DNA of 64,000 nt, from positions 1,994,978 to 2,058,977 of the forward strand of contig NZ_CP029829.1 of assembly GCF_003233655.1 (NCBI RefSeq), read 5' to 3'. Of the stretch, positions 16,341-26,324 are shown piece after piece; positions within the stretch are counted from its first letter, which is position 1, and each line of letters starts with the position of its first letter. Below the pieces are notes generated by a model. The model was not told where the DNA came from. It was given only the letters and a program-made list of their open reading frames with translations, and searched no databases. Both the position numbers and the translations under genes were made by a program. This stretch comes from Azospirillum ramasamyi. GTDB lineage: Bacteria > Pseudomonadota > Alphaproteobacteria > Azospirillales > Azospirillaceae.

Positions 16341-17067
16341 ATAGCGCCAGCCGCTTCTTCAGCGCGTCCGCCCGGTTGCGGCTGACCGGCACGCGGGGAG
16401 CGCCGGGGGCGGCCATGACGAAGGCGGCGCGGCCGTCCTGCCGTTCCACCGCGCGGGCATGGCGCAGGTTGACGATGTAGCCGCGATGGGTGCGCACGAA
16501 GGAGCGCGGGTCGAGCCGCGCCTCCAGCTCCGACAGGGGCAGGCCGCAGAAGAAGGCGCCATCGCCGGTGTGGACAGTGGTGTAATGGCCGTCGGCCTGC
16601 AGATAGACGGCGTCGGCCGGGTCGAGCAGGACGATGCCCTGCCCTTTTTCCACCGGCAGCTTGACCAGCGGTTCGGGCGGCGATGCGGATGGCGGGACGG
16701 CGGGTGCCTGCGCATCCGCTACGGTGGGCCGGGCGGCCTCCATCAGCATCAGCGCGGTGACGGCACTGCCATCCGCCACGGTCGCGGCGGGCGCCAGCGC
16801 GGTGGCCTTCACCACCAGCACCCGGCCGGGCAGCGCCACCATCATCGAACTGGCGGCGGCGGGAGCCGCCGGATCGCCGGCCGCGGCCAGCAGCAGTTCC
16901 ACCTTTGCCCGGTGCGAGGGCGGGTGGAGGTCGTGCAGATAGGCGCCGACCAGCCCGGCCGCGCGTTCCCCCAGCAGCCGCACCGCCGCCGGGTTGAGGG
17001 CGAGCACGCGCCGTGCGCTGTCCAGCAGCACCAGCCCGACGTCCATGTTCTGCAACGCGTAGTCCAT
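16339..17067 (-). CDS. rcoM: RcoM-type CO-sensing PAS-LytTR regulator
   Basis: A 242-residue single-component regulator. An N-terminal PAS domain (residues about 1-115) is followed by a linker and a LytTR DNA-binding domain (about 140-242, with DAVYLQADGHYTTVHT and RTHRGYIVNLRHARAV). The PAS domain carries a histidine in DLHPPSH near residue 49 and a Met pair in SSMMVALPGR near residue 77. These stand where RcoM has its heme ligands His74 and Met104. The cysteine that ligates oxidised heme in some RcoM proteins has no counterpart: the segment before the Met pair has no Cys. The position upstream of cowN on the same strand supports CO-dependent control of cowN. A redox or other PAS ligand is the alternative. 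Confidence 0.83.
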   Translation of the reverse strand: MDYALQNMDVGLVLLDSARRVLALNPAAVRLLGERAAGLVGAYLHDLHPPSHRAKVELLLAAAGDPAAPAAASSMMVALPGRVLVVKATALAPAATVADGSAVTALMLMEAARPTVADAQAPAVPPSASPPEPLVKLPVEKGQGIVLLDPADAVYLQADGHYTTVHTGDGAFFCGLPLSELEARLDPRSFVRTHRGYIVNLRHARAVERQDGRAAFVMAAPGAPRVPVSRNRADALKKRLAL

Positions 17068-17096
17068 GGACGCCCACTATAGCCGCGATTTTGGTT

Positions 17097-17873
17097 TTAG
17101 CTCTCGCCTTTCCGGCGGCTGCCCTGGACCAGTGCGGCGACGACGCCGTGGAAGGTGCGGACCTCCTGCTCGGTCATCTCCATGCGCTCGAAGGCGTTGC
17201 GCAGGGTGCGGACCATCGACGGGCGCTTTTCCTCGCTGGTGAAGAAGCCGGTGCGGTCCAGCACCGCCTCCAGCCGCTCGAAGAAGTTCACCCGCTCCGC
17301 CATCGTCGCCGGGCGGGTCTGGCCGGTGTGCAGGAAGCGGTCGGGCGTGCGGTCGCCGGCCTGGAACCACTCGTAGCCGATCAGCAGAACCGCCTGCGCC
17401 AGGTTGAGCGAGGAGAAGGCCGGGTTCAGCGGCACCGTCACCAGCGTCTGGGCGAAGGTCAGGTCGTCGTTGACCAGTCCGGTGCGCTCCGGCCCGAACA
17501 TCACGCCGACCTTCTGCCCGGCGGCATAACGTTCCCGCATCTCGCCCGCGGCGACGCGCGGGGTGACGAAGCGCTGGATCATGTCGCGGGTGCGCACGGT
17601 GGTGGCGTAGACCGCCTCCAGGTCGGCGACCGCCTCCGCCGTCGTCTCGAAGATCCTGGCGTTGTCGATGACGATGTCGGCGCCGGAGGCCGCGGCGCTC
17701 GCCTTCGGGTTCGGCCAGCCGTCGCGCGGCTTGACGAGACGCAGGTCGGTCAGCCCGCAATTCAGCATCGCGCGCGCGCAGGCGCCGATGTTCTCGCCGA
17801 GCTGCGGCTGCACCAGGATGACGGCGGGACCGCCAAGGATGGACTCACGCGTGGGGTTCTGGCCGGAGGTCAT
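17097..17873 (-). CDS. trmJ: TrmJ-like tRNA/rRNA 2'-O-methyltransferase (SpoU family)
   Basis: A 258-residue SPOUT methyltransferase. The SAM-binding trefoil knot shows VILVQPQLGENIGACARAM near residue 18, then VGVMFGPERTGLVNDDL near 125 and VPLNPAFSSLNLAQAVLL near 150. Together these are the three SpoU motifs. The C-terminal helical part (about 180-258, FFERLEAVLDRTGFF) is typical of TrmJ, which methylates the 2'-OH at position 32 of tRNA anticodon loops. The start ATG at 17873 gives a normal family length. rcoM follows 29 bp downstream on the same strand and may be partly cotranscribed. Confidence 0.88.
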   Translation of the reverse strand: MTSGQNPTRESILGGPAVILVQPQLGENIGACARAMLNCGLTDLRLVKPRDGWPNPKASAAASGADIVIDNARIFETTAEAVADLEAVYATTVRTRDMIQRFVTPRVAAGEMRERYAAGQKVGVMFGPERTGLVNDDLTFAQTLVTVPLNPAFSSLNLAQAVLLIGYEWFQAGDRTPDRFLHTGQTRPATMAERVNFFERLEAVLDRTGFFTSEEKRPSMVRTLRNAFERMEMTEQEVRTFHGVVAALVQGSRRKGES

Positions 17874-17910
17874 GGTACGTAGGTTCGTTTTGAGATGAAG
17901 TGCTGAGGAT

Positions 17911-17956
17911 CCCTCCCTGAGCCCTCCCATCTTCTGCGGGAGATGATCAGGGAGGG
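17911..17956. repeat. Inverted repeat between lpxD and trmJ
   Basis: CCCTCCCTGA and TCAGGGAGGG are perfect 10-bp arms. Inside them CATCT and AGATG form a second stem. It lies between the stop of lpxD and the start of trmJ and may end or attenuate the lpxD transcript. It resembles other GGGAGG-type intergenic hairpins in this window. Confidence 0.6.
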
Positions 17957-17980
17957 GGGCAACCCGAAGCCGGGTTCCGC

Positions 17981-19126
17981 CTATTCCTGCTGCTCCGCCT
18001 TCTCCTCCTCGACCTTCACCGGGCCGCCGTCGATGGCGGTCAGGCGCTTCTTCAGGTCGGAGACATCGGCGTACAGGCGCTTCAGGCGGGCGAGGCCCTT
18101 GTATTGTTCGAAGGCGCGGGCGCGCGGCACGGCGGGATAGCCCATCCACACCGACTTGGGCGGGATGTCCATGCCGACGCCGGAATTGGCGGCCACCACC
18201 GCGTCGCTGCCGATCTTCACATGGTCGGCGACGCCCACCTTGCCGGCCAGCACCACGCGGTCGCCGATGACCGTGCTGCCGGCGATGCCGACATGGCCGC
18301 ACAGCATGCAGTTGGTGCCGACCTGGACGTTGTGGCCGATCTGGACGAGGTTGTCGATCTTGGTGCCGTTGCCGATGCGGGTGGCCGTCACCGTGCCGCG
18401 GTCGATGGTGGCGCCGGCGCCGACCTCCACGTCGTCGCCCAGGATCACCGTGCCGATGGAGTTCACCCGGCGGATCAGCACGTTGGTGCCGACGACCCGG
18501 CCGGTGGTCTTGGCCGATTCGACGCTGCCCGGTTCCGGCGTGACGAAGCTGAAGCCGTCGTTGCCGATGGCGGCGTTCGGATGGATGATGCAGCGCGCGC
18601 CCATCTCCACCCGCTCGCCGATGCGGGCGCCGGGATGCAGGAGGCAGCCCTCCCCGATCACCGCGTCGGCACCGACGGTGACATGCGGCAGGACGATGGC
18701 GCCGGCCCCGATGCGGGCGCGCGGACCGATATAGGCGAAGGGGGCGATGGAGGCATCCGGCGCCACGACCGCGTCGGGCGCCACATAGGCCTGGGGCGAC
18801 ACCCCCGGCTCGGCATGGACCGGCCTCTCGAAGATGTCGAGCATCCCGGCCATGGCATAGCGCGGGCGCTTCACCACGATGCGGTTCTCGATGCCGGCCG
18901 GCACCTCGACCCCTTCGGCGACCACGGCGGCGACCGCCTTGCTGCCGGACAGCAGGGCCAGAAGATCCTTGTCCATCGCCAGCGCCAGATCCTCCGGCCC
19001 TTCCGCCTCAGACGGGTGGACGGCGCGGCGGACGGTCAGGGATCCGTCGCCTTCGACCGTCGCGCCCAGCGCTTCGGCGATCTCGGCCAGGGTACGGGGA
19101 GATTGGGTCATGGCAGGCTGGGTCAT
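17981..19126 (-). CDS. lpxD: UDP-3-O-acylglucosamine N-acyltransferase
   Basis: A 381-residue LpxD, which adds the N-linked hydroxyacyl chain to UDP-3-O-acylglucosamine in lipid A synthesis using acyl-ACP. An N-terminal uridine-binding domain (residues 1-105, LAEIAEALGATVEGDG) is followed by a left-handed beta-helix of hexapeptide repeats (about 110-325). The catalytic histidine lies in NLVQIGHNVQVG (about residue 257). A helical C-terminus with a Glu/Lys-rich tail extends it somewhat beyond the usual 340-350 residues. It is not next to lpxA or fabZ, unlike in many proteobacteria, where it lies between bamA/skp and fabZ. Confidence 0.93.
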   Translation of the reverse strand: MTQPAMTQSPRTLAEIAEALGATVEGDGSLTVRRAVHPSEAEGPEDLALAMDKDLLALLSGSKAVAAVVAEGVEVPAGIENRIVVKRPRYAMAGMLDIFERPVHAEPGVSPQAYVAPDAVVAPDASIAPFAYIGPRARIGAGAIVLPHVTVGADAVIGEGCLLHPGARIGERVEMGARCIIHPNAAIGNDGFSFVTPEPGSVESAKTTGRVVGTNVLIRRVNSIGTVILGDDVEVGAGATIDRGTVTATRIGNGTKIDNLVQIGHNVQVGTNCMLCGHVGIAGSTVIGDRVVLAGKVGVADHVKIGSDAVVAANSGVGMDIPPKSVWMGYPAVPRARAFEQYKGLARLKRLYADVSDLKKRLTAIDGGPVKVEEEKAEQQE

Positions 19127-19215
19127 GGGGGAGCACCGGTGTCAAAGTCGTCACGAACCGCCCTGCCGGACGGCGCGGCGGACCCTAACACGGGCGTCCG
19201 GCGGATGGCGAGGTA

Positions 19216-19680
19216 TCAGAACGCGGCACCGGCCTGCGCATCCCTCGCCCGACCGCCCTTTGCCCCCGGCCGCAGCCAGCCCTTCACCCTCTCCTTCACC
19301 CGCCGCAGCAGCGGCTGGCGCGCCTGGACCGCGTAGTATTTGCGCACCGTCTCCAGGATCTCCCAGGTGCCGGTGAAGCCCATCGGCAGGACCAGCGCGT
19401 CGCCGGCCCGGTATTCGCGGGGGCTGCCGCCCTCCGGCGTGATGATGACGCGGCCGGACAGCAGGACGCAGAACTCGTGGTACGGCCAGTCCTTCATCGC
19501 CACGATGCCCGGCGTGCATTGCCACACCCCCGACTTGAAGCGGCCGTAATCGCCGTCGAACAGGTTGCGGTGAATCTCCTGCGGCTGGCCGGACAGGATG
19601 GCGCCGAAGACCGCGGGCTTGCCGATCTCGTCATCGGCGATGCGGCGGCTTTCGATCGGCACGGGGGTGAAATCGGGCAT
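19216..19680 (-). CDS. Cupin-domain protein (DUF861-like)
   Basis: A 154-residue single-domain cupin. Conserved parts are GVWQCTPGIVAMKDWPYHEFCVLLSGRVIITPEGG and DALVLPMGFTGTWEI, seen in two blocks near residues 50-85 and 90-110; this is the pattern of the EutQ/ureidoglycine-hydrolase-like cupins. The start ATG at 19680 fits the family length. The last 35 residues are basic (LLRRVKERVKGWLRPGAKGG) and unlike the domain. The substrate is unknown, and the neighbours give no pathway clue. Confidence 0.75.
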   Translation of the reverse strand: MPDFTPVPIESRRIADDEIGKPAVFGAILSGQPQEIHRNLFDGDYGRFKSGVWQCTPGIVAMKDWPYHEFCVLLSGRVIITPEGGSPREYRAGDALVLPMGFTGTWEILETVRKYYAVQARQPLLRRVKERVKGWLRPGAKGGRARDAQAGAAF

Positions 19681-19770
19681 CGGCTCTCCCGGTCGCGGAG
19701 GTGTAGGTACGGGCGGCGCTCCTGCGCAACACCGCAAGTGCCCGAAGGTTCCCGGCAGGACCAAAAAAAA

Positions 19771-20376
19771 TCAGCCGCCCAGATTGACGATCTCCACCCG
19801 CCGGTTGGCTGCCGCCTTCGGTTCCTCGGGCAGCAGCAGCTCCCGGGCGCCCATGCCCGACGCCTCCAGCCGGTCGCGGCGGATTTTGTGGTTCGACGCC
19901 AGATACTCGACCACCGCCGCCGCCCGCCGCCTGGACAGGGCGAGGTTCGCCCCGTCGCGGCCCACGGCATCGGTGTGGCCGACGATGCGGAAGCGCGTGT
20001 CGCCCGCCGCCGCCATCACCGCGGCCACCTTGTCCAGGATCGCCCGCGACTCCGGCTTGATGCGGGTGGAATTGAAGTCGAACTCCACCCGGAAGGCGGC
20101 GCGCAGTTCCGGCGCCGGCAGGGCGGCCGGCCCCGGCAGCGGCGGCACCGCCACCGGACCGGGAGGAGCGGCCACGGTCGCCGGCGGCGGAGCGGCGGGG
20201 CGCTGCATCGTCACCGGCGGGCAGTTGGGGCCGGTGGTGCCGAGCAGCGCCGCCTGGATCTCGCATTCGCTGGGGTTTGGCCCCATCGGCATGGCCGGGT
20301 TGGGCAGCGCTTGGGCGACGGCCGCCACCGGCAGCGTCAGCCAGATGCAGGCGCCGAGCTTCAGGCCGAGTTGCAT
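19771..20376 (-). CDS. OmpA-family outer membrane protein
   Basis: A 201-residue exported protein. It has a signal peptide (LGACIWLTLPVAAVAQA), a short Pro-rich segment (residues about 60-90) and a C-terminal OmpA peptidoglycan-binding domain (about 95-200). The domain reads VEFDFNSTRIKPESRAIL, IVGHTDAVGRDGANLALSRRRA and ANRRVEI. It likely ties the outer membrane to the cell wall. An in-frame ATG at 20403 would lengthen the N-terminus by 9 residues; neither start has a clear ribosome site. It diverges from the TRAP binding-protein gene with about 140 bp between. Confidence 0.82.
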   Translation of the reverse strand: MQLGLKLGACIWLTLPVAAVAQALPNPAMPMGPNPSECEIQAALLGTTGPNCPPVTMQRPAAPPPATVAAPPGPVAVPPLPGPAALPAPELRAAFRVEFDFNSTRIKPESRAILDKVAAVMAAAGDTRFRIVGHTDAVGRDGANLALSRRRAAAVVEYLASNHKIRRDRLEASGMGARELLLPEEPKAAANRRVEIVNLGG

Positions 20377-20518
20377 AACCGCATCACGGCTCCGCCACCG
20401 CATGGCCGTATTGTTCGTATCGCGGACGGTCGTATTGCATTGCCCGTGGAACAGTCCTGCGTGCATCTGTACGATCCCGTTCGTGTCTTTCGTATAGGGC
20501 GCTTGGGAGGAAACAAGC

Positions 20519-21556
20519 ATGAAATCGCTTAAGGCTCTGCTCGCCGGCATCGCGCTGGCAGCGCTGACGGTTCCCGCCGTTCTGGCCGGTGCCGCGAACG
20601 CTGCCGACTACAAGGCGGAGTACAGGCTTTCCACCGTTCTGGGCAAGCCTTTCCCCTGGGGCGTGGGCGGCGACCGCTGGGCCGAACTGGTCAAGGAGAA
20701 GACCAATGGCCGCATCAACATCAAGATGTATCCCGGCACCTCGCTGGTGAACGGCGACCAGACCAAGGAATTCACCGCGCTCCGCCAGGGCACCATCGAC
20801 ATGGCGGTCGGCTCCACCATCAACTGGTCGCCGCAGGTGAAGGAACTGAACCTCTTCTCCCTGCCCTTCCTGATGCCCGACCACAAGGCGCTGGACGCCC
20901 TGACCCAGGGCGAGGTGGGGAAGAAGCTGTTCGACCTACTCGCCACCAAGGACGTCGTGCCGCTGGCCTGGGGCGAGAACGGCTTCCGCGAGATCTCCAA
21001 TTCCAAGCGCCCGATCCGCACGCCCGCCGACCTGAAGGGGCTGAAGATCCGCGTCGTCGGCTCGCCGCTCTATCTCGACACCTTCACCGCGCTGGGCGCC
21101 AACCCGACGCAGATGAGCTGGGCCGACGCGCAGCCCGCGCTGTCCACCGGCGCCGTCGACGGCCAGGAGAACCCGCTGACCATCTTCGTCGCCGCCAAGC
21201 TGGCGACGCTGGGCCAGAAGAACCTGACGCTGTGGGGCTATGTCGCCGATCCGCTGATCTTCGTGGTCAACAAGGAGGTGTGGGCGAGCTGGTCGAAGGA
21301 GGACCAGGAGGCCGTGCGCGCCGCCGCCGTGCAGGCCGCGGCCGAAGAGGTCGCCCTCTCCCGCAAGGGCATCACCGCCGACGACGACAGCCTGCTGAAG
21401 GACATCGCCGCCCAGGGCGTCGAGGTCGTCCGCCTGACGCCGGAGCAGCAGAAGGCCTTCCAGACCGCCACCCAGCCGGTCTTCGACAAGTGGACCAAGC
21501 AGATCGGCCCCGATCTGGTGAAGTCGGCCCAGGCCGCCATCGCCGAGCGGAAGTAA
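20519..21556 (+). CDS. TRAP transporter substrate-binding protein, DctP family
   Basis: A 345-residue periplasmic binding protein with a clear signal peptide (residues 1-28, ending GAANA). DctP-family stretches include GVGGDRWAELVKEKTNGRINIKMYPG, GTIDMAVGSTINWSPQVKELNLFSLPFLM and TPADLKGLKIRVVGSPLYLDTFTALGANP, listed here in parts. The arginine of KIRVVGS is the residue that usually binds the substrate carboxylate in this family. A GGAGG ribosome site lies before the ATG. No membrane subunits (dctQ, dctM) are next to it, so it either pairs with distant subunits or serves as a receptor. A strong terminator follows. Confidence 0.92.
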   Translation: MKSLKALLAGIALAALTVPAVLAGAANAADYKAEYRLSTVLGKPFPWGVGGDRWAELVKEKTNGRINIKMYPGTSLVNGDQTKEFTALRQGTIDMAVGSTINWSPQVKELNLFSLPFLMPDHKALDALTQGEVGKKLFDLLATKDVVPLAWGENGFREISNSKRPIRTPADLKGLKIRVVGSPLYLDTFTALGANPTQMSWADAQPALSTGAVDGQENPLTIFVAAKLATLGQKNLTLWGYVADPLIFVVNKEVWASWSKEDQEAVRAAAVQAAAEEVALSRKGITADDDSLLKDIAAQGVEVVRLTPEQQKAFQTATQPVFDKWTKQIGPDLVKSAQAAIAERK

Positions 21557-21578
21557 GCGCCTTCTCGCCCGTGTCACG

Positions 21579-21609
21579 AAAAGCGGCGTCCTGCGGGGCG
21601 CCGCTTTTT
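21579..21609 (+). terminator. Rho-independent terminator after the dctP gene
   Basis: AAAAGCGGCG and CGCCGCTTTT form a stem around a TCCTGCGGGG loop, ending in a run of five T. It lies 23 bp after the stop codon. Confidence 0.9.
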
Positions 21610-21701
21610 CATGGCCGCAAAGCACTTGCTTGTGATGCGTGCCTGGACGGATTGCGCTACAACTTCCCCAACTTGCCGGATGGTTTGCGGAGCGGGCGCG
21701 G

Positions 21702-22241
21702 ATGACGTCGGAAATGCTGCTGGCGCTGTTCTGCATCGGCGCCACCCTGCTGTTCCTGGCGGTCCGCCGCGGCTTGATCCTTCGCACCGACCGGGAAATC
21801 CGCCACGCCGGCGCGACCCTGATGACGGAGCGCGATGCGCTGGAACGTCAGGCCGACGAGCTTGAGGCCATGCAGGCCGGCGTCGACGCGATGAAGGCCA
21901 AGCTGGTCGAGCTGTCCACCGACAGGCTGGTCCTCAGCCGCCGCGGCGGCAAGCGAACCGCGGCGTCGCGCCGCTTCATCCACGAGATCGGCCGGCCGGA
22001 GCCGGGCCGGAAATGCTTCGTCTTCCGGCTGGCGATGGCGCCCGGCTTCGCCGCCCGGCCCGACGCCAAGGCGGTGGTCCATCCCGCCCTATGGCGCTTC
22101 GAGAATGTGGCGCAGGTGTGGGCCGCCGATTTCGCCGCCGCCCAGATGCTGACCCGCAGTATTTTCCATGAAGGCGTCGGCGTGACGGTTTCCGGCGAAG
22201 ATGCCGAGCAGGACGCCGTTTCAGGAGGCCCCGCGCCATGA
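21702..22241 (+). CDS. Membrane-anchored coiled-coil protein, unknown function
   Basis: A 179-residue protein I do not recognise. A single N-terminal transmembrane helix (residues about 3-22, LLALFCIGATLLFLAVRRG) is followed by a predicted coiled coil (about 32-75, rich in Glu, Ala and Met). After it comes a globular part with RRFIHEIGRPEPGRKCFVFRLAM and VVHPALWRFENVAQVWAAD. The gene overlaps the next one by 4 bp, and the two proteins share the same architecture, so they probably work together at the inner membrane. The start ATG at 21702 places the membrane helix at the N-terminus. Confidence 0.7.
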   Translation: MTSEMLLALFCIGATLLFLAVRRGLILRTDREIRHAGATLMTERDALERQADELEAMQAGVDAMKAKLVELSTDRLVLSRRGGKRTAASRRFIHEIGRPEPGRKCFVFRLAMAPGFAARPDAKAVVHPALWRFENVAQVWAADFAAAQMLTRSIFHEGVGVTVSGEDAEQDAVSGGPAP

Positions 22242-22732
22242 CCATCCTTTGGGTGCTGGGGGCGGTCGCCAGCCTCGGGGCCGGTGTGGTGGGGGAACGG
22301 ATCCTCGGCATCCGCGCCCGCCGGCAGTCGCAGAAGCTGGCCGCGCTGAAGGAACGGCTGGACGTCTACGCCAATTACGCCAAGCTCGCCGCCATCCGCC
22401 GGGCGGAGACGGAGGAAACGCTGGCCGCCCTGCGCCGCGAGGTGGCGGAGGCGGAGGGCGAGATCCTGTCCCTGCAATCGGCCGCGGCCGATGAGGCCGC
22501 GCTCGCGCCGATGGAGTTTTACTCCGTCGACCGCGTCGCCCGTTCCGGCGGCCCGCTGTGGTACGTCGCGGTGGAGGCTCTGGACGCCGCCGCCCCATGG
22601 TCGGGCGTGCGCCATTACGCCGTCGCCGCCGAGAGTGCGGAGGACGCGCGCAAGCGGATCGCCGAACGCTATCCTTCGCCCACCGCCTTCGCCATCTCCC
22701 CCGCCGCGCAGTTGGTGCTGCCGGAGCGTTGA
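22238..22732 (+). CDS. Second membrane-anchored coiled-coil protein, unknown function
   Basis: A 164-residue protein with an N-terminal membrane segment (residues about 2-20, ILWVLGAVASLGAGVVGER). A coiled coil follows (about 28-90, RRAETEETLAALRREVAEAEGEI). The C-terminal part contains MEFYSVDRVARSGGPLWYVAVEAL and RHYAVAAESAEDARKRIAERYP. Its ATG overlaps the upstream stop (ATGA), so the two are coupled. No family was recognised. The pair sits between a TRAP binding protein and acs without an evident pathway link. Confidence 0.7.
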   Translation: MTILWVLGAVASLGAGVVGERILGIRARRQSQKLAALKERLDVYANYAKLAAIRRAETEETLAALRREVAEAEGEILSLQSAAADEAALAPMEFYSVDRVARSGGPLWYVAVEALDAAAPWSGVRHYAVAAESAEDARKRIAERYPSPTAFAISPAAQLVLPER

Positions 22733-22786
22733 GGCTCTCACGGTCGGGGAGTGGCCGGCTTCGCTTTCCTCAGCACACCCAAAGGA

Positions 22787-22816
22787 AAAGGGGCGCCCCA
22801 AGCGGAGCGCCCCCTT
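22787..22816 (-). terminator. Terminator hairpin after acs
   Basis: GGGGCGC and GCGCCCC form a stem 16 bp beyond the acs stop. Read on the minus strand it ends in CCCCTTTTCCTTT, a usable T-rich tail. It could also serve the convergent small gene pair. Confidence 0.65.
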
Positions 22817-22832
22817 CCCCGTCACTCTCAGA

Positions 22833-24773
<1,941 letters not shown>

Positions 24774-25185
24774 GAGTGCGATTCCCCCGTAGTGCTTCCG
24801 AATTGGCCGGAAGATGTTGCAGGGCGGCGGGCCGCCGCCCGGAATTGAGCGGCATTATCCACACATGTTGCAGGACTAACAAGCAAATCGACCCCCGCGG
24901 CCCCCCCGACCAAAGGAGGATTGTGCCCCTGATTTTGCAGCGCAAGACTGTTTCTTCTCCAAGCATACTCCAAGCAGATCAGGGTATGCGGAATCCTGCG
25001 CCGTCGAAGACCGCGCGGCGGCGAACATTTGCCGCGACCATCCGCCGCGCCGCAGTGCAAAAACACGCCATGACCATCCTGTAACGGGCCTGTAACGGAC
25101 GATCCCTTGCTTAACCCGACCTTAACCGGGTGGCGGGTATAGAATTGCTGCATCACGGTAACGATCATCGCCGGCAAGGATCGCA
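24774..25185. other. Intergenic region between acs and a small gene
   Basis: This 412-bp stretch holds the divergent control regions of acs (minus strand) and the small gene at 25186 (plus strand). The sequence TGCAACAT occurs twice within about 50 bp of the acs leader. No gene with family similarity, no clear sigma-54 site and no strong hairpin was seen. Confidence 0.5.
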
Positions 25186-25410
25186 ATGCCCAGCACCACG
25201 AACGCGGACGATCTTCCCGAAACCGGCGAGCGCAGCGACCGTCTCGCCGGCCTGGCCGACCGCACCAGCCTGACGGCCATCGACGCCACGCTGCGCGCGC
25301 TCGGCGTTCCCCCCACCGCCAATTCCGCCTCCAGCGTGGCGGACATCGCCCGGCGCATGAAGCAGGCGACCAACGACTTCCGCGCCGCGATGCAGGACGC
25401 GGCGGAGTAG
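25186..25410 (+). CDS. Small protein of unknown function
   Basis: A 74-residue hydrophilic protein, not recognised. It begins with a polar Asp/Glu/Arg segment and ends in an amphipathic helix-like stretch (VADIARRMKQATNDFRAAMQ). AAGGA lies 8 bases before the ATG. It has no signal peptide or membrane segment. An inverted repeat at 25452 follows and may end its transcript. Evidence for translation is the ribosome site, good codon bias and isolated position. Confidence 0.55.
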   Translation: MPSTTNADDLPETGERSDRLAGLADRTSLTAIDATLRALGVPPTANSASSVADIARRMKQATNDFRAAMQDAAE

Positions 25411-25451
25411 TTCCTTCATCGAGTGCTATGGAGTGCCGGGGTCGGCCCCCA

Positions 25452-25483
25452 CCCGACCTTCCCGCTGGGCGGGGAAGGTCGGG
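25452..25483. repeat. Intergenic inverted repeat, possible terminator
   Basis: CCCGACCTTCCC and GGGAAGGTCGGG are perfect 12-bp arms with an 8-base loop. It lies between the small gene and the EVE gene, which converge, so it could end transcription from both sides. It belongs with the GC-rich intergenic hairpins seen at several sites in this window. Confidence 0.65.
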
Positions 25484-25516
25484 AGGAGGCAGGAATTCAG
25501 CCCCAGATCACCCGGC

Positions 25517-25936
25517 TCAAGCCGGCACCCCAAGCCCCGCCAGATCGCACACCCGCGCCCATTCCTCCTCGCTGACCGGACAGACCGACAGCCGCGACTG
25601 GCGGACCAGCGCCATCGACTGCAGCAGGGGATCGGCCTTGATCTGCTTCAGCGTGACGGGCGTCTTCACCGGCATCACCGGGGCCACGTCGACCATGCCG
25701 AAGCGGCCGGATTCGTCGCTGGGGTCCGGGTAATAGGTGCGGACGATCTCGACGATACCGACGATCTCGAGCCCTTCGTTGGAGTGATAGAAGAAGGCGC
25801 GGTCGCCCACCTCCATCGCCTTCAGATTGTTGGACGCCTGGTAGTTGCGCACCCCGTCCCAATGGGTCCGGCCGTCGGCGACCATGCGGTCCCACGAATA
25901 TTTGAACGGCTCGGACTTCAGCAGCCAATAGGCCAT
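25517..25936 (-). CDS. EVE-domain protein (thymocyte nuclear protein 1-like)
   Basis: A 139-residue EVE (PUA-like) domain protein. It starts MAYWLLKSEPFKYSWDRM, then THWDGVRNYQASNNLKAM and GDRAFFYHSN, all typical of the family. EVE domains bind modified bases such as 5-methylcytosine derivatives in DNA, or RNA. Bacterial copies are often found near translation or modification genes. The start ATG at 25936 leaves the full domain and nothing extra. It is 17 bp downstream of the yciI-like gene on the same strand, so the two likely share a transcript. Confidence 0.93.
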   Translation of the reverse strand: MAYWLLKSEPFKYSWDRMVADGRTHWDGVRNYQASNNLKAMEVGDRAFFYHSNEGLEIVGIVEIVRTYYPDPSDESGRFGMVDVAPVMPVKTPVTLKQIKADPLLQSMALVRQSRLSVCPVSEEEWARVCDLAGLGVPA

Positions 25937-25953
25937 CGCCGGCACTCTCCCGC

Positions 25954-26238
25954 TCAGGCCTTGGGGTAGACGCGGCGCCAGGGCCGGATCGTCACGCTGT
26001 CGAACAGGCCGGCCTTGGCATAGGGGTCGCCGGCGGCGAAGGCCTGCGCGGCGGCGGCATCGGCGCATTCGACGATCAGCAGGCTGCCGACCATGCCGCT
26101 CTGGTCGTCCGACAACAGCGGGCCGCCGGCGAAGATGCGGTCGGCGTTGGCTTCCAGATAGGCCAGATGCTCGGCGCGGTTGGCGGCGCGGACATCGGCG
26201 GCACCCGCCTTGTCGACGCAATGGAACATGAACAGCAT
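25954..26238 (-). CDS. YciI-like protein
   Basis: A 94-residue ferredoxin-like fold protein of the YciI family. Conserved parts are FMFHCVDKAGA, RAEHLAYLEANADRIFAGGPLLSDD and the C-terminal FAAGDPYAKAGLFDSVTIRPWRR. The His of EHLAYL and the Asp pair of LLSDD form the putative active site of the family. The biochemical role of this group is not settled. It is followed within 17 bp by the EVE gene and preceded by an exonuclease gene 86 bp upstream. Confidence 0.88.
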   Translation of the reverse strand: MLFMFHCVDKAGAADVRAANRAEHLAYLEANADRIFAGGPLLSDDQSGMVGSLLIVECADAAAAQAFAAGDPYAKAGLFDSVTIRPWRRVYPKA

Positions 26239-26324
26239 ACGCTTCCCTCCTCCATACGGTGGAGCGGGAGCCTAGCGCAGGGGGCGGCGGCGGGAAAGCG
26301 TGGGCTTGCCCCTTCGGCGTTATG

